The position numbers were made by a program, and so were the translations under genes. The notes below the pieces were generated by a model that was given only the letters and a program-made list of their open reading frames with translations, ran no database searches and was not told the origin of the DNA. Below are positions 24,757-35,121 of a DNA stretch of 64,000 bases, piece by piece. This DNA comes from Salinibius halmophilus. GTDB taxonomy: Bacteria; Pseudomonadota; Gammaproteobacteria; Pseudomonadales; Natronospirillaceae. Location: NCBI RefSeq assembly GCF_003577475.1, contig NZ_QPEP01000007.1, positions 11,164 through 75,163 of the forward strand, read 5' to 3'. Position 1 is the stretch's first letter. Every line of letters begins with the position of its first letter.

Positions 24757-27700
24757 GTACAGATTTTGTCCATTTGAGAATTCATAGTGAGTACTCGCTT
24801 ACTGATGGCATTGTTAAAATAAAGCCCCTGATTAAAAAAACAGCCGAGCTAGGACAGGGAGCGGTTGCACTGACAGATATCTGCAACTTCTTTGGCGTGA
24901 TCAAGTTTTATAGTGGCTGTTTGGGTGCTGGCATTAAGCCAATTGTAGGGTCGGATCTTTGGATTGCCGAAGAAGGCAATGAAGACTCACCCTTCATGAT
25001 GACCTTCCTTTGCCAAAACAATACTGGCTATAAAAATCTGATTGAACTCATTTCCCGCGGCTACCGCACCAACCAGCATCACGATGTAGCCATTGTTAAA
25101 CCAGAGTGGGTGGCCGAGCTTAATGAAGGGCTAATCATGCTCTCAGGTCACCATATGGGTGACGTTGGCGAAGCATTAGGGCGCAGCAAGCTCGAGTTGG
25201 CTAAATCGCGCGCCCACCATTGGCAACAGGTGTTTGGTGACCGCTATTACCTAGAGCTAGTTCGCAGCAACCGTGAAAACGACGAAACCCAACTGAAAGC
25301 TAAATTGTCGATTGCTGTCGACCTTGGCATTGCAGTGGTTGCGACGAATGATGTGCGCTTTATCGACCGCGAACAGTTCGAAGCCCATGAAGCTCGTGTG
25401 TGTATCAATGAAGGGGTGACCCTAGAAGATCCAAAACGCGAGCGAAAATACTCAGAAGAGCAGTATCTAAAATCAACTGGCGAAATGCAGGCACTCTTTG
25501 CCGATATTCCCAGTGCGATCGAAAACACAGTAGAAATTGCTAAGCGCTGCAACGTTGAAATTGAGCTGGGTAAATATTATTTACCCGATTACCCAGTGCC
25601 AGAAGGCATGACTATGGACGAGTACTTTCGCCAGTTGTCAGCCGAGGGCTTGGAAAATCGCTTAAAGCAGCTTTTTACGCAGCAAGAGCCGAACTACGAT
25701 GAAATTCGCCAGCAGTACTATGACCGCTTAAATTTTGAGCTCGATATCATCATTCAGATGGGCTTCCCAGGCTACTTTCTCATCGTAATGGACTTCATTC
25801 GCTGGTCGAAAGAGCACGATATACCTGTGGGGCCTGGCCGTGGTTCAGGTGCCGGCTCGCTTGTTGCCTACGCGCTGGATATTACTGACCTTGACCCTAT
25901 TGAATATGACTTGCTATTTGAGCGCTTCCTAAACCCTGAACGTGTTTCCATGCCCGATTTTGATATCGACTTTTGCATGGAAAAGCGTGACCAAGTGATT
26001 GGGTATGTAGCCGACAACTATGGCCGTGATGCGGTATCTCAGATTGTCACCTTCGGGACCATGGCAGCAAAGGCGGTTGTGCGCGACGTTGCGCGAGTGC
26101 AGGGTAAAAGTTTTGGTTTAGCCGATCGCCTATCAAAGCTGATCCCGGGCGTGCCCGGTATGACATTGGATGCTGCGATCGCCGAGGTTGAGGACTTAAA
26201 GCAACTAGTCGAAAACGATGATGAGGCGCAAGAGGTTTGGCAAATGGCCAAACTGCTTGAAGGCATTACCCGTCAAACGGGTAAACACGCCGGTGGTGTG
26301 GTGATTGCTCCTACTAAGTTGACCGACTTCTCACCACTGTATTGTGATGTTGATGGCTCAGGCTTGGTGACCCAGTACGATAAAAACGATGTTGAATCTG
26401 CGGGCTTAGTAAAGTTTGACTTTTTGGGTTTGCGAACACTCACTATTATCGACTGGGCTCTGGCTATTATCAACGGCAAATCGGGCCAGGCGCCAATCGA
26501 TATCGCCAAAATTCCATTAGATGACCCAGCGTGCTTTAAACTGCTGAAAGAAGCCAAAACAACAGCGGTGTTCCAGCTCGAATCACAGGGTATGAAAGGC
26601 CTAATCAAACGCCTACAGCCAGACAGTCTCGAGGATATGATTGCACTGGTAGCATTGTATCGCCCAGGCCCACTTCAGTCTGGCATGGTAGAAGATTTTA
26701 TTGACCGCAAGCACGGGCGTGCCCCCCTTGCTTACCCGCACCCAGATTACCAGCACCCCGACCTTGAACCCGTGCTCGAAAATACTTATGGCGTTATTCT
26801 ATACCAGGAGCAGGTGCAGCGTATTGCCCAGGTATTGGCGGGCTACAGCTTGGGTAAAGCTGACTTGCTGCGCCGCGCCATGGGTAAGAAAAAACCTGAG
26901 GAGATGGAAAAGCAGCGCAAGATTTTCCTTGAAGGGGCGCTGGAGAATGGCCTAACGGCGGATCTGGCCAATAATATCTTTGACTTGATGGAAAAGTTCG
27001 CTGGTTATGGTTTTAACAAATCGCACTCAGCCGCTTACGCATTGGTGTCTTACCAGACATTGTGGTTGAAGACGCACTACCCAGCAGCCTTCTTGGCGGC
27101 AACCATGTCTTCTGACTTGCAGAACACCGACAAAGTCGTGGTGTTCATCGAAGACGCGCGCCAAATGGGCATCCAAATTGTGCCGCCTGATGTAAACGAA
27201 GGCGAGTATCTCTTCACGGTGAACGCTAAGGATCAAATTGTATATGGTCTGGGCGCTGTAAAAGGCGTTGGTGAGGGGCCTGTTGAGGCGATCATTCAAG
27301 CGCGGCGCGATGGTCCATTTACCGATCTTTTCGATTTTTGTAAACGCGTTGATCCTCGCAAGGTTAATAAACGCACCATCGAAGCTCTTATTAAGTGTGG
27401 GGCGCTTGATAAAATTGGCCCAAATCGTGCGGCAATGATGGCAGCGATTGAAAATGCGGTGAAAGCGGCTGATCAAGCGCAAACCAACGCCGCCACTGGC
27501 ATGATGGACTTGTTTGGGGTCATTGAAGAAGAAGCCGCGGTAGATGTTTATCAGCCTTATCTAGACATACCTCAATGGCCAACACGAGAGCGTTTAAGCT
27601 ACGAAAAGGATACGCTAGGTCTGTATTTGACAGGCCACCCAATTGACGATTTTGAGCGTGAAGTGGCTGAAGTCGCCCATATGCGACTGGCCAACCTAGC

Positions 27701-28256
27701 AGATTCGCGTGAACCTCAGAGACTGGTTGGTTTAGTGGTCAGCGCTCGATTCGCCCGTAACAAAAAAGGCGAGCCAATGGCCTTTTTGTTGTTAGACGAC
27801 CGAACGGGGCGGGCGGAAGTCTCGCTGTTTGGCGAGGCCCTAGAGCAAGCCAAACCCTACCTTGAGAATGATGCGATTATTGTTGTTGAAGGTAGTATCA
27901 GTTGGTCTGACTATAGTGATGGCTGGCGAATTCGCGGCAATCAGGTGATTCCACTCGCGCAAGCGCGTGAGCAGTTGACCGACCGAGTGCGGCTGGTTAT
28001 TAATCAACAGCTCGAAGAGCGCGCCTTAGAGTGGCTGCAACGCAATGTTGTTGACATTGATGAGTCTAAGCGCCCAGTTACCATTCATTATCAGCATCAA
28101 GCAGGGGTTGGTGATGTTCATTTAGGCGAAACCTTTGGCATTGCCATTAGTGACGATGTACTCGATGACATGCGGGCTAATTTTGGCCAAGACAACGTAC
28201 AGCTTATTTTTGGCAACCGTCGTCGTGTGCAAATGAGTGAGCCAGAGTTTGGCTAG
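24753..28256 (+). CDS. dnaE: DNA polymerase III alpha subunit
   Basis: Replicative DNA polymerase. The 1167-aa protein has an N-terminal PHP domain ([12 protein letters not shown]), the class C polymerase palm with PDFDIDF (catalytic Asp402 and Asp404) and VKFDFLGL (third Asp), tandem helix-hairpin-helix elements and a C-terminal OB fold (about 970-1060). Length and domain order match E. coli DnaE. It closes the conserved block and overlaps the next reading frame by 20 nt. Confidence 0.98.
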   Translation: MSTDFVHLRIHSEYSLTDGIVKIKPLIKKTAELGQGAVALTDICNFFGVIKFYSGCLGAGIKPIVGSDLWIAEEGNEDSPFMMTFLCQNNTGYKNLIELISRGYRTNQHHDVAIVKPEWVAELNEGLIMLSGHHMGDVGEALGRSKLELAKSRAHHWQQVFGDRYYLELVRSNRENDETQLKAKLSIAVDLGIAVVATNDVRFIDREQFEAHEARVCINEGVTLEDPKRERKYSEEQYLKSTGEMQALFADIPSAIENTVEIAKRCNVEIELGKYYLPDYPVPEGMTMDEYFRQLSAEGLENRLKQLFTQQEPNYDEIRQQYYDRLNFELDIIIQMGFPGYFLIVMDFIRWSKEHDIPVGPGRGSGAGSLVAYALDITDLDPIEYDLLFERFLNPERVSMPDFDIDFCMEKRDQVIGYVADNYGRDAVSQIVTFGTMAAKAVVRDVARVQGKSFGLADRLSKLIPGVPGMTLDAAIAEVEDLKQLVENDDEAQEVWQMAKLLEGITRQTGKHAGGVVIAPTKLTDFSPLYCDVDGSGLVTQYDKNDVESAGLVKFDFLGLRTLTIIDWALAIINGKSGQAPIDIAKIPLDDPACFKLLKEAKTTAVFQLESQGMKGLIKRLQPDSLEDMIALVALYRPGPLQSGMVEDFIDRKHGRAPLAYPHPDYQHPDLEPVLENTYGVILYQEQVQRIAQVLAGYSLGKADLLRRAMGKKKPEEMEKQRKIFLEGALENGLTADLANNIFDLMEKFAGYGFNKSHSAAYALVSYQTLWLKTHYPAAFLAATMSSDLQNTDKVVVFIEDARQMGIQIVPPDVNEGEYLFTVNAKDQIVYGLGAVKGVGEGPVEAIIQARRDGPFTDLFDFCKRVDPRKVNKRTIEALIKCGALDKIGPNRAAMMAAIENAVKAADQAQTNAATGMMDLFGVIEEEAAVDVYQPYLDIPQWPTRERLSYEKDTLGLYLTGHPIDDFEREVAEVAHMRLANLADSREPQRLVGLVVSARFARNKKGEPMAFLLLDDRTGRAEVSLFGEALEQAKPYLENDAIIVVEGSISWSDYSDGWRIRGNQVIPLAQAREQLTDRVRLVINQQLEERALEWLQRNVVDIDESKRPVTIHYQHQAGVGDVHLGETFGIAISDDVLDDMRANFGQDNVQLIFGNRRRVQMSEPEFG

Positions 28257-28677
28257 GCATTTGGTGGTTGGTTTTGGAGTAGTCGTCGCTCTATGGGTAA
28301 GCGCACTATTTGCTACCCAGTGGGCGCTGCAAAACTGGTGGCAAGAGCGCTATAGCGGTTTTAGTCAACAGGTACTGTCGGCTATTAACCAAAGTGATGA
28401 GGCGATTTTTCAACTGGCAACCGATGATCTAGCCGGGCGAATGCTTCTGCAAAACGATGCCTTGCACGTTTACACCGATCACGCGCCGTATAGGCTGACC
28501 ACCACTTGGCAGCTGGCAAGTGTTAACGTTGACCCGCTGACTTGGCAGAATAGTGCGCAGGTGACGGCGACCATTACTGCCAGCGATGTCGCTGGCAGAC
28601 TAACGCTTGTTCTAGAGCGTGAGCAAGAACAAGCCAGGCTTCAAGACCTTTACTTTGAGATTGCACCAAACCGATGA
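28237..28677 (+). CDS. Small single-span membrane protein, unknown function
   Basis: I do not recognise this 146-aa protein. It has one hydrophobic segment near the N-terminus (about residues 8-28, LVVGFGVVVALWVSALFATQ), then a soluble, mostly beta-looking domain rich in Thr, Ala and Gln, probably periplasmic. The GTG start lies within the dnaE 3' end; a TTG at 28249 is also possible. The end overlaps the crotonase gene as ATGA, so it belongs to a three-gene coupled tail behind dnaE. Confidence 0.65.
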   Translation: MSQSLARHLVVGFGVVVALWVSALFATQWALQNWWQERYSGFSQQVLSAINQSDEAIFQLATDDLAGRMLLQNDALHVYTDHAPYRLTTTWQLASVNVDPLTWQNSAQVTATITASDVAGRLTLVLEREQEQARLQDLYFEIAPNR

Positions 28678-29513
28678 CAACCCTCTATCTTGACCGAGCT
28701 GATGCGCTCAATGCGCAAAACTTGGCGTTAATTGAGCGCCTAACCACGCGTTTACAGGAAACTGACGGGGAAACACTGCTGCTTGCCGAAGGCGACCACT
28801 ATAGTGTTGGTGGCGATGTGAAATCTATTTTGCGTGGTTACCAGCAGGATCCAAGCTACAGTCATACTTATTTTAGCGCCAAATATGCACTTGACCGACT
28901 TTGGCAAGCACAAGCAGGCAATCGCACCCAAGTGCAAGGTTACTGCCTAGGCGGTGGTATGGGCTTAGCGATGGGTAGTGATCATATTGCTGCCAAAGCG
29001 AATGCGGTGTTTGCTATGCCAGAAGTCATGATAGGTATGGTGCCAGACTGTGGTATGGCGGTTTTGCTAACAGATATAATTGGCCCTATGGCTGAGTTGA
29101 TGTTATTGACTGGCCTGCGTTTAAGTGCGCCTCAAGCTTTCCAGCTAGGTCTAATCGATGATCTGCTAGATGATGTGCCCCTACCGGATATGAGCGACTG
29201 GCTTAAACAGGCTGACGTTTGGTCGAAGCTACCTCTCACTGCGCGCTGGCAACAATTGCCATCGTTTGTTGAGTTTACTTCTGAGCCCTCTATCTTAGCA
29301 GTGGTTGCAACCTATCAGCACATCAAGCTTTATCGAAATCGAACACGCGCCGATGCGATGGCGGCGGAAGTAAACTTGGCTGCTAATCTTATGCGCGAGG
29401 GTGAGTTCGCCGAGGGAATTACGGCAAAGCTACTAGAAAAGCGACCGGCAAACTTTCTCTATCCGGAGGTCAGGTCGGTGCCACCGCAAATGATTGATCG
29501 ACTATATGGTTAA
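28674..29513 (+). CDS. Enoyl-CoA hydratase/isomerase family protein, 3-hydroxyisobutyryl-CoA hydrolase-like
   Basis: Crotonase-fold acyl-CoA enzyme of 279 aa, short of a typical hydrolase of about 350. Visible motifs are SVGGDVK (first oxyanion-hole region), GYCLGGGMGLAMGSD (second), AMPEVMIGMVPDCGM and the C-terminal EGITAKLLEKRPANFLYP, which is typical of 3-hydroxyisobutyryl-CoA hydrolases of valine breakdown. No valine-pathway gene is nearby, so the true substrate is open. It overlaps its neighbours by 4 and 8 nt. Confidence 0.75.
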   Translation: MTTLYLDRADALNAQNLALIERLTTRLQETDGETLLLAEGDHYSVGGDVKSILRGYQQDPSYSHTYFSAKYALDRLWQAQAGNRTQVQGYCLGGGMGLAMGSDHIAAKANAVFAMPEVMIGMVPDCGMAVLLTDIIGPMAELMLLTGLRLSAPQAFQLGLIDDLLDDVPLPDMSDWLKQADVWSKLPLTARWQQLPSFVEFTSEPSILAVVATYQHIKLYRNRTRADAMAAEVNLAANLMREGEFAEGITAKLLEKRPANFLYPEVRSVPPQMIDRLYG

Positions 29514-30234
29514 AGTTAGTCAAGGCTTTTATGGTACGGTTTATAAGGCTGGTACGTGGGCGGTAAAAGACTGTGTATCGGCGGTTCAATGCCAGCAGGA
29601 GTTGCAAGCCATTGCCTTATTGCAGCGTTTTGGCTTTGGTGTGGCTAGGGTAGAGCGGATATCTGACACCAAGTATCGCTACCCTTGGTGTGAAGGCTTA
29701 CCGTTTAGTCGTTGTGCTGATGCGATTGAGGATGTGATTGCACATGTCAACAGACTACACAAGGTTAAACAAAGTCACTTTCATTGGGCTGGCATTAGCG
29801 ACCGCCATTGGTGGCGTTGTTTTACCCGCTGGGTTGTCTCTTGGTATGCAAACATTAAACCGCTGGTCTCAGCTCGTCTTTACCTAGCACTTGTGCCGCT
29901 TCTTTCAGCATTACCGCGCCACCTTGCCACCTTGCAGGCAATACCGACACTCGTCCATGGTGATCCGCACCCAGATAACATAATCGTTGACGGTAAGCGC
30001 ATCGTCCTGATTGATCCAGGTATTGCCGGCTTTGCGGTGCCTGAACTTGATTGGGCAATGTACTGGCGGGCGGGCTTTGAGTTGCCAAATTTCGTGCAAC
30101 AACAGAAGTCATCGGTCATCTTGATGCGCATCATGTTAGATCTGTGGCACATGCAGAGAACGACGTGGCGAGATGAGGCATACTTCGAAAGTTTTATTAA
30201 TGACTACTATCTTTCTTGTTCAGCCAAACCGTAA
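29506..30234 (+). CDS. Kinase-fold phosphotransferase (APH/choline kinase-like)
   Basis: A 242-aa protein of the aminoglycoside-phosphotransferase/protein-kinase-like fold. It has a nucleotide loop [11 protein letters not shown] with the following Lys (WAVKD), the catalytic loop [11 protein letters not shown] and the metal-binding Asp in LIDPGIAG. The substrate cannot be told; small-molecule kinases such as fructosamine or choline kinases share these motifs, and a resistance role should not be assumed. The ATG at 29506 is preferred to the TTG at 29494. The 3' end overlaps the convergent histidine kinase gene by 38 bp. Confidence 0.7.
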   Translation: MVKVSQGFYGTVYKAGTWAVKDCVSAVQCQQELQAIALLQRFGFGVARVERISDTKYRYPWCEGLPFSRCADAIEDVIAHVNRLHKVKQSHFHWAGISDRHWWRCFTRWVVSWYANIKPLVSARLYLALVPLLSALPRHLATLQAIPTLVHGDPHPDNIIVDGKRIVLIDPGIAGFAVPELDWAMYWRAGFELPNFVQQQKSSVILMRIMLDLWHMQRTTWRDEAYFESFINDYYLSCSAKP

Positions 30235-32335
30235 TCAAGTTAATCAAAGTCTGTTGTGATACTGGCTTGGTAATGAAGTCATCCATACCAGAATCCAGAC
30301 ATTTTTGACGGTCGCCTGCTAACGCATGTGCGGTCATGGCAATGATCGGCAAATGCTGCAGCAAGGGATTGTGGCGAACTCTGAATGTGGTTTCATAACC
30401 GTCCATCTCAGGCATCTGGCAATCCATTAGTATTAGGTCAAAGGTCTGGTTTTGCAGAACTTCCAACGCTTGCAGGCCATTATTGGCAAATGTGAGGCTG
30501 GCATTTGTTTTCTTCAAATATCCTTTAACAACCAGTTGGTTAACATGATTATCCTCTACAACCAGAATACGCTTGCCACAGAAATCAACGGGCGGCGCTT
30601 GTGCGACACTTTTTTGTAGACGCAATGAAAGGCGGTGCAGCAAGATTCGAGTGCTCACCGGCTCGGGCACTACGATCATATCCTTTTCTTGCTGAGCCGT
30701 TGCACCCAACAAAACCTTGGTTCCTACCGAGTGACGATTTAGCACAGCTATATCGGAAGCAATAACAATATCCGCGTCTTCTGATTCGGGCAGCACAGCA
30801 CTCAACTCGCTATGCAATACCTTGTATTGACCGGGGTCGACTTGCCAATTAAAAGCTGGCTCTGTGGGTAAACTGTGTTGGTCATCACCAGCACGACGCC
30901 TACATGGCAGTTCAATCGTGAACGTTGAGCCAACACCCAACTTACTTGTAACAGTGATGTCACCTCCCATAAGTTCTACAAGACTTTTCGAGATGCTTAA
31001 CCCTAAGCCAGTACCGCCAAACTTGCGGGTCGTAGAGGTATCGGCTTGCGAAAATGTCTCAAATATTGAAGTGCTTTGTCTTGCTGTCATACCGATGCCG
31101 GTATCAGTAATTTTTATGGTTAAATCAAATGCCTTTGAGTTGATTTGTCGGCTAGAAACTGAGACTGCAACAGTTCCATGTTCAGTAAACTTCACTGCGT
31201 TCGAGAGTAGGTTGTTGAGTACTTGAGATAGGCGCAGTTCATCGACAAAAATGATCCACGGTAGTTTGGGGTCGATTTCGAGCAAAAGTGTGATGGACTT
31301 TTCTTTTGCTGCTAGTCGAACGACGTCAAACGCTTGATCGAACAAATAACCTAAATCGACTTTCTCTTTGGTTAACGTCAATTTTCCGGCTTCTATTTTG
31401 GAAAAATCCAGGATGTCATTGATAAGATTTAATAAAAACTTACTCGACTGGGCAATGCTTTGAACATATTGGCGCTGTTCACCAGTCAGTTGGGTGTTCA
31501 TGGTTAGCTCCGTCATGCCAATGATCGCGTTCATTGGCGTGCGAATTTCATGCGACATATTGGCTAAAAACTCGCTCTTAATGCTGCTTGCTTGCTCAGC
31601 TTGCTCTCTGGCTTGTACCAACATTTGCTCGGTTAATTTTCTTTCTTGGATTTCTATATTTAGTTTTTCATTGATGGCAGTAAGCTTACGGGTACGGTCG
31701 GCGACTCGCTGTTCTAGCTCAGCATTGGCGCGCTCTAAGTCAATGCTCGCTTTTTTGCGAATGATGGCTTGGCTCACTGCGATGCCATAGATGCGTAATA
31801 AGTCTTTTTGATAGCCAGATATGGGTTGTTGATGGACAAGGTTATCAGCCGCAAGCCAGCCAAAAACTGAGTTCGAATCATATAAGCACACCATGGCGTT
31901 CCAACCAGTGCCGATGATTTGCTGATGATCCACCAACTCAGTTGCTTCCCATACTGTTACTTCATGCTTGTTAAGAATTGCTTGCTGGACCAGTGGTACA
32001 CTATCAATAGGCGCTCTGAAAGTGCTTTCATCACGCAAATAGCCGTTGGTATCTGTACCAAACGTGCCCACCATTTCGCCGGTTTGTTGGTCAACAAGTA
32101 GCAAGCCAAGTCGATCAAACGCTAGTTCGTCAAGACCAAACATGATGACTAATTGATAAAGTGCATTTAGGCTTTGGCAATCACCAAACTGAATACTCAG
32201 CTCATGAAGTTTAATCAGGCATTTCTGGAAGTTCGCTGCTTCGTTATCAGTCAGTGAAGTTTGATCCATAAGTGCCCTGTTCCAAGTGATTGCTACTAAA
32301 GTTGGAGCGTTTAGAAGGTTTTGCAAAGTAAGCAT
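30197..32335 (-). CDS. Hybrid sensor histidine kinase (GAF–HisKA–HATPase–REC)
   Basis: Cytoplasmic signalling kinase with no membrane span. The 712-aa protein has a GAF-like domain (about 35-195), a coiled coil (195-250), a HisKA helix with phospho-His262 ([18 protein letters not shown]), an ATPase domain ([16 protein letters not shown]), a degenerate receiver-like stretch (about 500-580) and an intact receiver with Asp638 ([15 protein letters not shown]). An internal Met at 32269 has a better Shine-Dalgarno and may be the real start. It lies 32 nt behind the coiled-coil gene in the flgM-flgN unit. No partner regulator or Hpt protein is beside it. Confidence 0.85.
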   Translation of the reverse strand: MLTLQNLLNAPTLVAITWNRALMDQTSLTDNEAANFQKCLIKLHELSIQFGDCQSLNALYQLVIMFGLDELAFDRLGLLLVDQQTGEMVGTFGTDTNGYLRDESTFRAPIDSVPLVQQAILNKHEVTVWEATELVDHQQIIGTGWNAMVCLYDSNSVFGWLAADNLVHQQPISGYQKDLLRIYGIAVSQAIIRKKASIDLERANAELEQRVADRTRKLTAINEKLNIEIQERKLTEQMLVQAREQAEQASSIKSEFLANMSHEIRTPMNAIIGMTELTMNTQLTGEQRQYVQSIAQSSKFLLNLINDILDFSKIEAGKLTLTKEKVDLGYLFDQAFDVVRLAAKEKSITLLLEIDPKLPWIIFVDELRLSQVLNNLLSNAVKFTEHGTVAVSVSSRQINSKAFDLTIKITDTGIGMTARQSTSIFETFSQADTSTTRKFGGTGLGLSISKSLVELMGGDITVTSKLGVGSTFTIELPCRRRAGDDQHSLPTEPAFNWQVDPGQYKVLHSELSAVLPESEDADIVIASDIAVLNRHSVGTKVLLGATAQQEKDMIVVPEPVSTRILLHRLSLRLQKSVAQAPPVDFCGKRILVVEDNHVNQLVVKGYLKKTNASLTFANNGLQALEVLQNQTFDLILMDCQMPEMDGYETTFRVRHNPLLQHLPIIAMTAHALAGDRQKCLDSGMDDFITKPVSQQTLINLITVWLNKKDSSH

Positions 32336-32367
32336 AGCCCAGTGAGGCGGCTCTGCTAATCACAGGG

Positions 32368-33411
32368 CTAAGAGTTTTCAGTATCTAGCTGTGATTTAAG
32401 TGTTTCAATCTCAGCTTTGAGCGCTTTGATTTTTGTCGCCGCTTCGATGTTGCCGCCAGAATCTACCATAGCCTGCAGCTCAGAGATTTGCTGCTTGAGC
32501 ATGTCGTTTTCACTTTCGAGCTCAGTGATACAGTGCATCATTTCTTGCGAGTCTTGAACAAAAACGCTGAGTAATTTTCTAGCCTCTTCTTCATCGGAAC
32601 CGTCTTGCGCGGTCTCAGTGTTTTTTTCTAGCGACACTATTTTGGCTGCCAGTGAATCGAGCGAACGCTGCAATTGAGCACGAAATGCCTGCCAATCCTC
32701 AGGCGCTTGCTCGGGAATGCTATCCGGCGTTAAAGGTGCCTCGTCAGAAGATGCACCTTGGGTGCCAGTCAATGCCTCTAATTTTGCCTCCAAAAGCGTA
32801 ATAACTTCATCACTATGCTTGGCGGCTTCTTTCAGGGCTTCTACCTGATCAAGTAACAAGGTGGTGAGCTGATCTTTTTTATCTGGGATCAGCTGGTCTA
32901 ATTGCATTGACAGTGCATTGATCTTTTCTTGCAAATCAACTTTATCGCATTTAAGCCGGAAGATTTCGTCGACCTTCTCACCAGTGCCAGGCGAAGGCTT
33001 AACTTGTTGAGCCTCCTTGCGACTCATTTTTTGTAGGGCTTGCAAGGCATCGGCAAGCTTACCCTCGTTGATGGTAAGCTTCTCTTCTAACTCGCTAATC
33101 TTAGCCTTTGCAGCATCCGACACTTCGTCATTGGCTTGCTCAGTTTGGAATAGCGTCAAATACGCGTCGGGTTGAATATCACCTTTTAGTAGTGCTAAGT
33201 CTTGCTGGTAAAACTTTTGTCGAAGTGCGGCCGCCTCAGGATGGTCGATTGCCTGTGCGCTTAGAAAATCGACCGCTGTTTCGGTTGTTACTGGTTTGGA
33301 TCCGTGAGTTTTTAGCTTTTTTATACGAAGTCGAACAACCAATACCGCCACAATGACTGCCACGGTAAGGACCTCTAAAATGATAAACAGTACCAAGCCA
33401 GATATGTACAA
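32368..33411 (-). CDS. Membrane-anchored coiled-coil protein in the flgMN unit, unknown function
   Basis: I cannot name this 347-aa protein. It has an N-terminal membrane segment (ISGLVLFIILEVLTVAVIVA, continuing VLVV), then a basic stretch and a long cytoplasmic region dominated by coiled coil (about 105-210, 240-275 and 285-347), with a Ser/Pro/Glu-rich hinge near 215-240. No ATG or GTG is available: the frame opens 30 nt upstream at the flgN stop, and the first usable start is TTG at 33411 (TTG-TAC-ATA). Its place directly behind flgN suggests a role in motility. Confidence 0.7.
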   Translation of the reverse strand: MYISGLVLFIILEVLTVAVIVAVLVVRLRIKKLKTHGSKPVTTETAVDFLSAQAIDHPEAAALRQKFYQQDLALLKGDIQPDAYLTLFQTEQANDEVSDAAKAKISELEEKLTINEGKLADALQALQKMSRKEAQQVKPSPGTGEKVDEIFRLKCDKVDLQEKINALSMQLDQLIPDKKDQLTTLLLDQVEALKEAAKHSDEVITLLEAKLEALTGTQGASSDEAPLTPDSIPEQAPEDWQAFRAQLQRSLDSLAAKIVSLEKNTETAQDGSDEEEARKLLSVFVQDSQEMMHCITELESENDMLKQQISELQAMVDSGGNIEAATKIKALKAEIETLKSQLDTENS

Positions 33412-33441
33412 AATCCAATCCCAACCAAAAGTTGAAAGACA

Positions 33442-33900
33442 CTAGGCTCGTCCTAGTGAGCCCATATCGCGATGCATTGCTGCACTACCTTCATTTTTGT
33501 AGCTTAGCGTAGTTTGGCCTGTTAGTAGAGAAAGCTCACTCTGCACACGTGCGACTACCGTGTTTAACAAAATGCCATTGCGGTCATTTTTTGCCTTCGC
33601 TTGGCGCAGTTTTTCCTTGTTGATTTGCCACTGGTCGAGCAGGGCAAGTTTGGCAAGCTGTTTTGGCAGGTCTGCTTCGCTGCTCTGCAAACACTGGCAT
33701 AGCTGTTTGTGAGTGGTCTCTAGCTCGCTCACAATTGCTCGCTTGTCTGCTGCAATGCTCTCAAGCATTCGTGTATCGCGTTCTTTCAACGCGCTGTGCT
33801 CACGTTCAGTAACATGGCACAGCAACTCAGTGTGGTTTTCTAGGCGATGTAGTAACTTGGTTGCTTCAACGGCAACCGCTTCGTCGATATGCTGGTTCAT
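33442..33900 (-). CDS. flgN: Flagellar export chaperone FlgN
   Basis: Cytosolic helical chaperone that delivers the hook-filament junction proteins FlgK and FlgL to the export gate. The 152-aa, largely helical protein (Leu/Gln/Glu-rich, residues 1-130) fits the FlgN family in size and layout. It sits directly behind flgM, the usual order. FlgK and FlgL themselves are not in this window. Confidence 0.88.
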   Translation of the reverse strand: MNQHIDEAVAVEATKLLHRLENHTELLCHVTEREHSALKERDTRMLESIAADKRAIVSELETTHKQLCQCLQSSEADLPKQLAKLALLDQWQINKEKLRQAKAKNDRNGILLNTVVARVQSELSLLTGQTTLSYKNEGSAAMHRDMGSLGRA

Positions 33901-33930
33901 AGCTGCTTACCTCTAGTTGATGAGGGGCGC

Positions 33931-34254
33931 TTATAGATCCGATTCAAACTTGCTAATGGCACTCGCTAGTCGGTCGTAATCTATTTGATAATCACCACTC
34001 TCTATGGCTGCTTTAATTGAGGCAACCTTCTCTGAATCAACTTCTGGCAAATTTTTGACAGATTCTTCAAGCTGCTTCAGTGATCTGACCTGTGAGGATA
34101 ACTCCACTCTGTCAGCACTGCGTGCGTTGTTGCTTGCCTGAGTTGACGGTTGATTCTTGTTTGCAGCTTGATTCTGCAAATCTTGTGCCGAACCCTTTTC
34201 ATTGAGCGTACCAACGGGTTTTGACATCCCATTGTTATTACTGATATTCACCAT
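33931..34254 (-). CDS. flgM: Anti-sigma-28 factor FlgM
   Basis: Holds the flagellar sigma factor FliA inactive until the hook is complete, then is exported. From the ATG at 34254 (GGGGAGG 5 nt upstream) the protein has 107 aa. The N-terminus is disordered, Asn/Gln/Ser-rich and typical of an export signal. The C-terminus contains ADRVELSSQ and the FliA-binding helices (VASIKAAIESGDYQIDYDRL). A longer frame to 34278 adds eight residues without a Shine-Dalgarno. It is driven by a sigma28 promoter. Confidence 0.95.
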   Translation of the reverse strand: MVNISNNNGMSKPVGTLNEKGSAQDLQNQAANKNQPSTQASNNARSADRVELSSQVRSLKQLEESVKNLPEVDSEKVASIKAAIESGDYQIDYDRLASAISKFESDL

Positions 34255-34288
34255 GATAGCCTCCCCAACATATTTCATCGCTTCTTGG

Positions 34289-34315
34289 TTGTCGGCTGCT
34301 TTAACGATAGCTTTA
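34289..34315 (-). promoter_or_regulatory. Sigma28 (FliA) promoter of flgM-flgN
   Basis: On the minus strand TAAA (34312-34315) is followed after exactly 15 nt by GCCGACAA (34289-34296), one mismatch from the FliA consensus TAAA-N15-GCCGATAA. It lies between the flgA stop and the flgM start, so flgMN are late genes in a feedback loop with FliA. Confidence 0.85.
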
Positions 34316-34332
34316 GCAACTTTTTTTGAATT

Positions 34333-35007
34333 TTACGGTGCTAGTGTGACTTGTACCACTTTTTCACCCACAATCGTGGCGGCAAGTCTTCGTCCGGAGG
34401 AAAGGTTTGTCACGGTTATTTGTTCGCCTAACGCCCCGCTCTCAAGGGCTGTACCAGTCATTGAGACTTGCAGACCAGGGCGAGTGCCAATGATCACAAC
34501 TTTATCGCCGCGGCTAACTTTTGTTGGTGGTTCAATGATTCGTTGGTTGAGAATCATACCAGCTCTGAGAGAGCGCTGAGCTTGGCTGCCCTCGACATCA
34601 TCAATACTGGTAAAATAACCAAGCCTTAACTTGCTGATATCGTGCTCTACCATCGATAGGTCTTGTGCAGTGATGACTTGATTGGCCGACACGTCATTTG
34701 CTAGCTGGACAACTTGGTCAAAAACGGACACCTGAATTGGCCAATATAACATCCAGTCGTCACATTTAACTTGCAGCCTAACAGCTCCCAGCCAATTACC
34801 AGATACATTATAAACAGTGGGCTGCTCACAGTCAGACAAGTGTGATAAGCGCGGCGAACTCGGGTGAATTATTTGTATCCGCTGGTTGCTGTATTGTTGA
34901 GTAACCATTGCTTCCACTTCAGAAACTATTACTCCCGATAGGTCGCTAAAGACATTGCTACTCAAGCACAGGGTAATAAGGCCGATAATTATTTTACTAG
35001 TTTGCAC
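34333..35007 (-). CDS. flgA: Flagellar P-ring assembly chaperone FlgA
   Basis: Periplasmic protein that helps FlgI polymerise into the P ring around the rod. The 224-aa protein has a signal peptide (IIIGLITLCLSSNVFS, cut before DLSG), an N-terminal domain and a C-terminal SAF domain (from about residue 105: VSANQVITAQDLSM, then RAGMILNQRIIEPP and KVSRGDKVVI). It starts with GTG, with AAGG 7 nt upstream. Divergent from cheV, with its own sigma54 promoter. Confidence 0.94.
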   Translation of the reverse strand: MQTSKIIIGLITLCLSSNVFSDLSGVIVSEVEAMVTQQYSNQRIQIIHPSSPRLSHLSDCEQPTVYNVSGNWLGAVRLQVKCDDWMLYWPIQVSVFDQVVQLANDVSANQVITAQDLSMVEHDISKLRLGYFTSIDDVEGSQAQRSLRAGMILNQRIIEPPTKVSRGDKVVIIGTRPGLQVSMTGTALESGALGEQITVTNLSSGRRLAATIVGEKVVQVTLAP

Positions 35008-35085
35008 AGCAAAACCTTGTCGAGTTGGGATCCCCTACTATGCTAATTATCAGTAGGCGTCGAATTACTGACTTCCAACATTCGG

Positions 35086-35104
35086 CAGCAAATAGCGTGC
35101 CCAG
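35086..35104 (-). promoter_or_regulatory. Sigma54 promoter of flgA
   Basis: The minus strand reads CTGGGCACGCTATTTGCTG: GG at -24 and GC at -12 exactly 10 nt apart, and close to the consensus TGGCACG-N4-TTGCT throughout. The start would be near 35076, giving a leader of about 70 nt before flgA. Confidence 0.85.
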
Positions 35105-35121
35105 TATATTCGGAGTAGAAA

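Noticed and set aside
29506-30234. Aminoglycoside resistance gene
   Set aside because: The HGD…N and DPG motifs mark the fold only; genomic context and sequence give no evidence for a resistance function.
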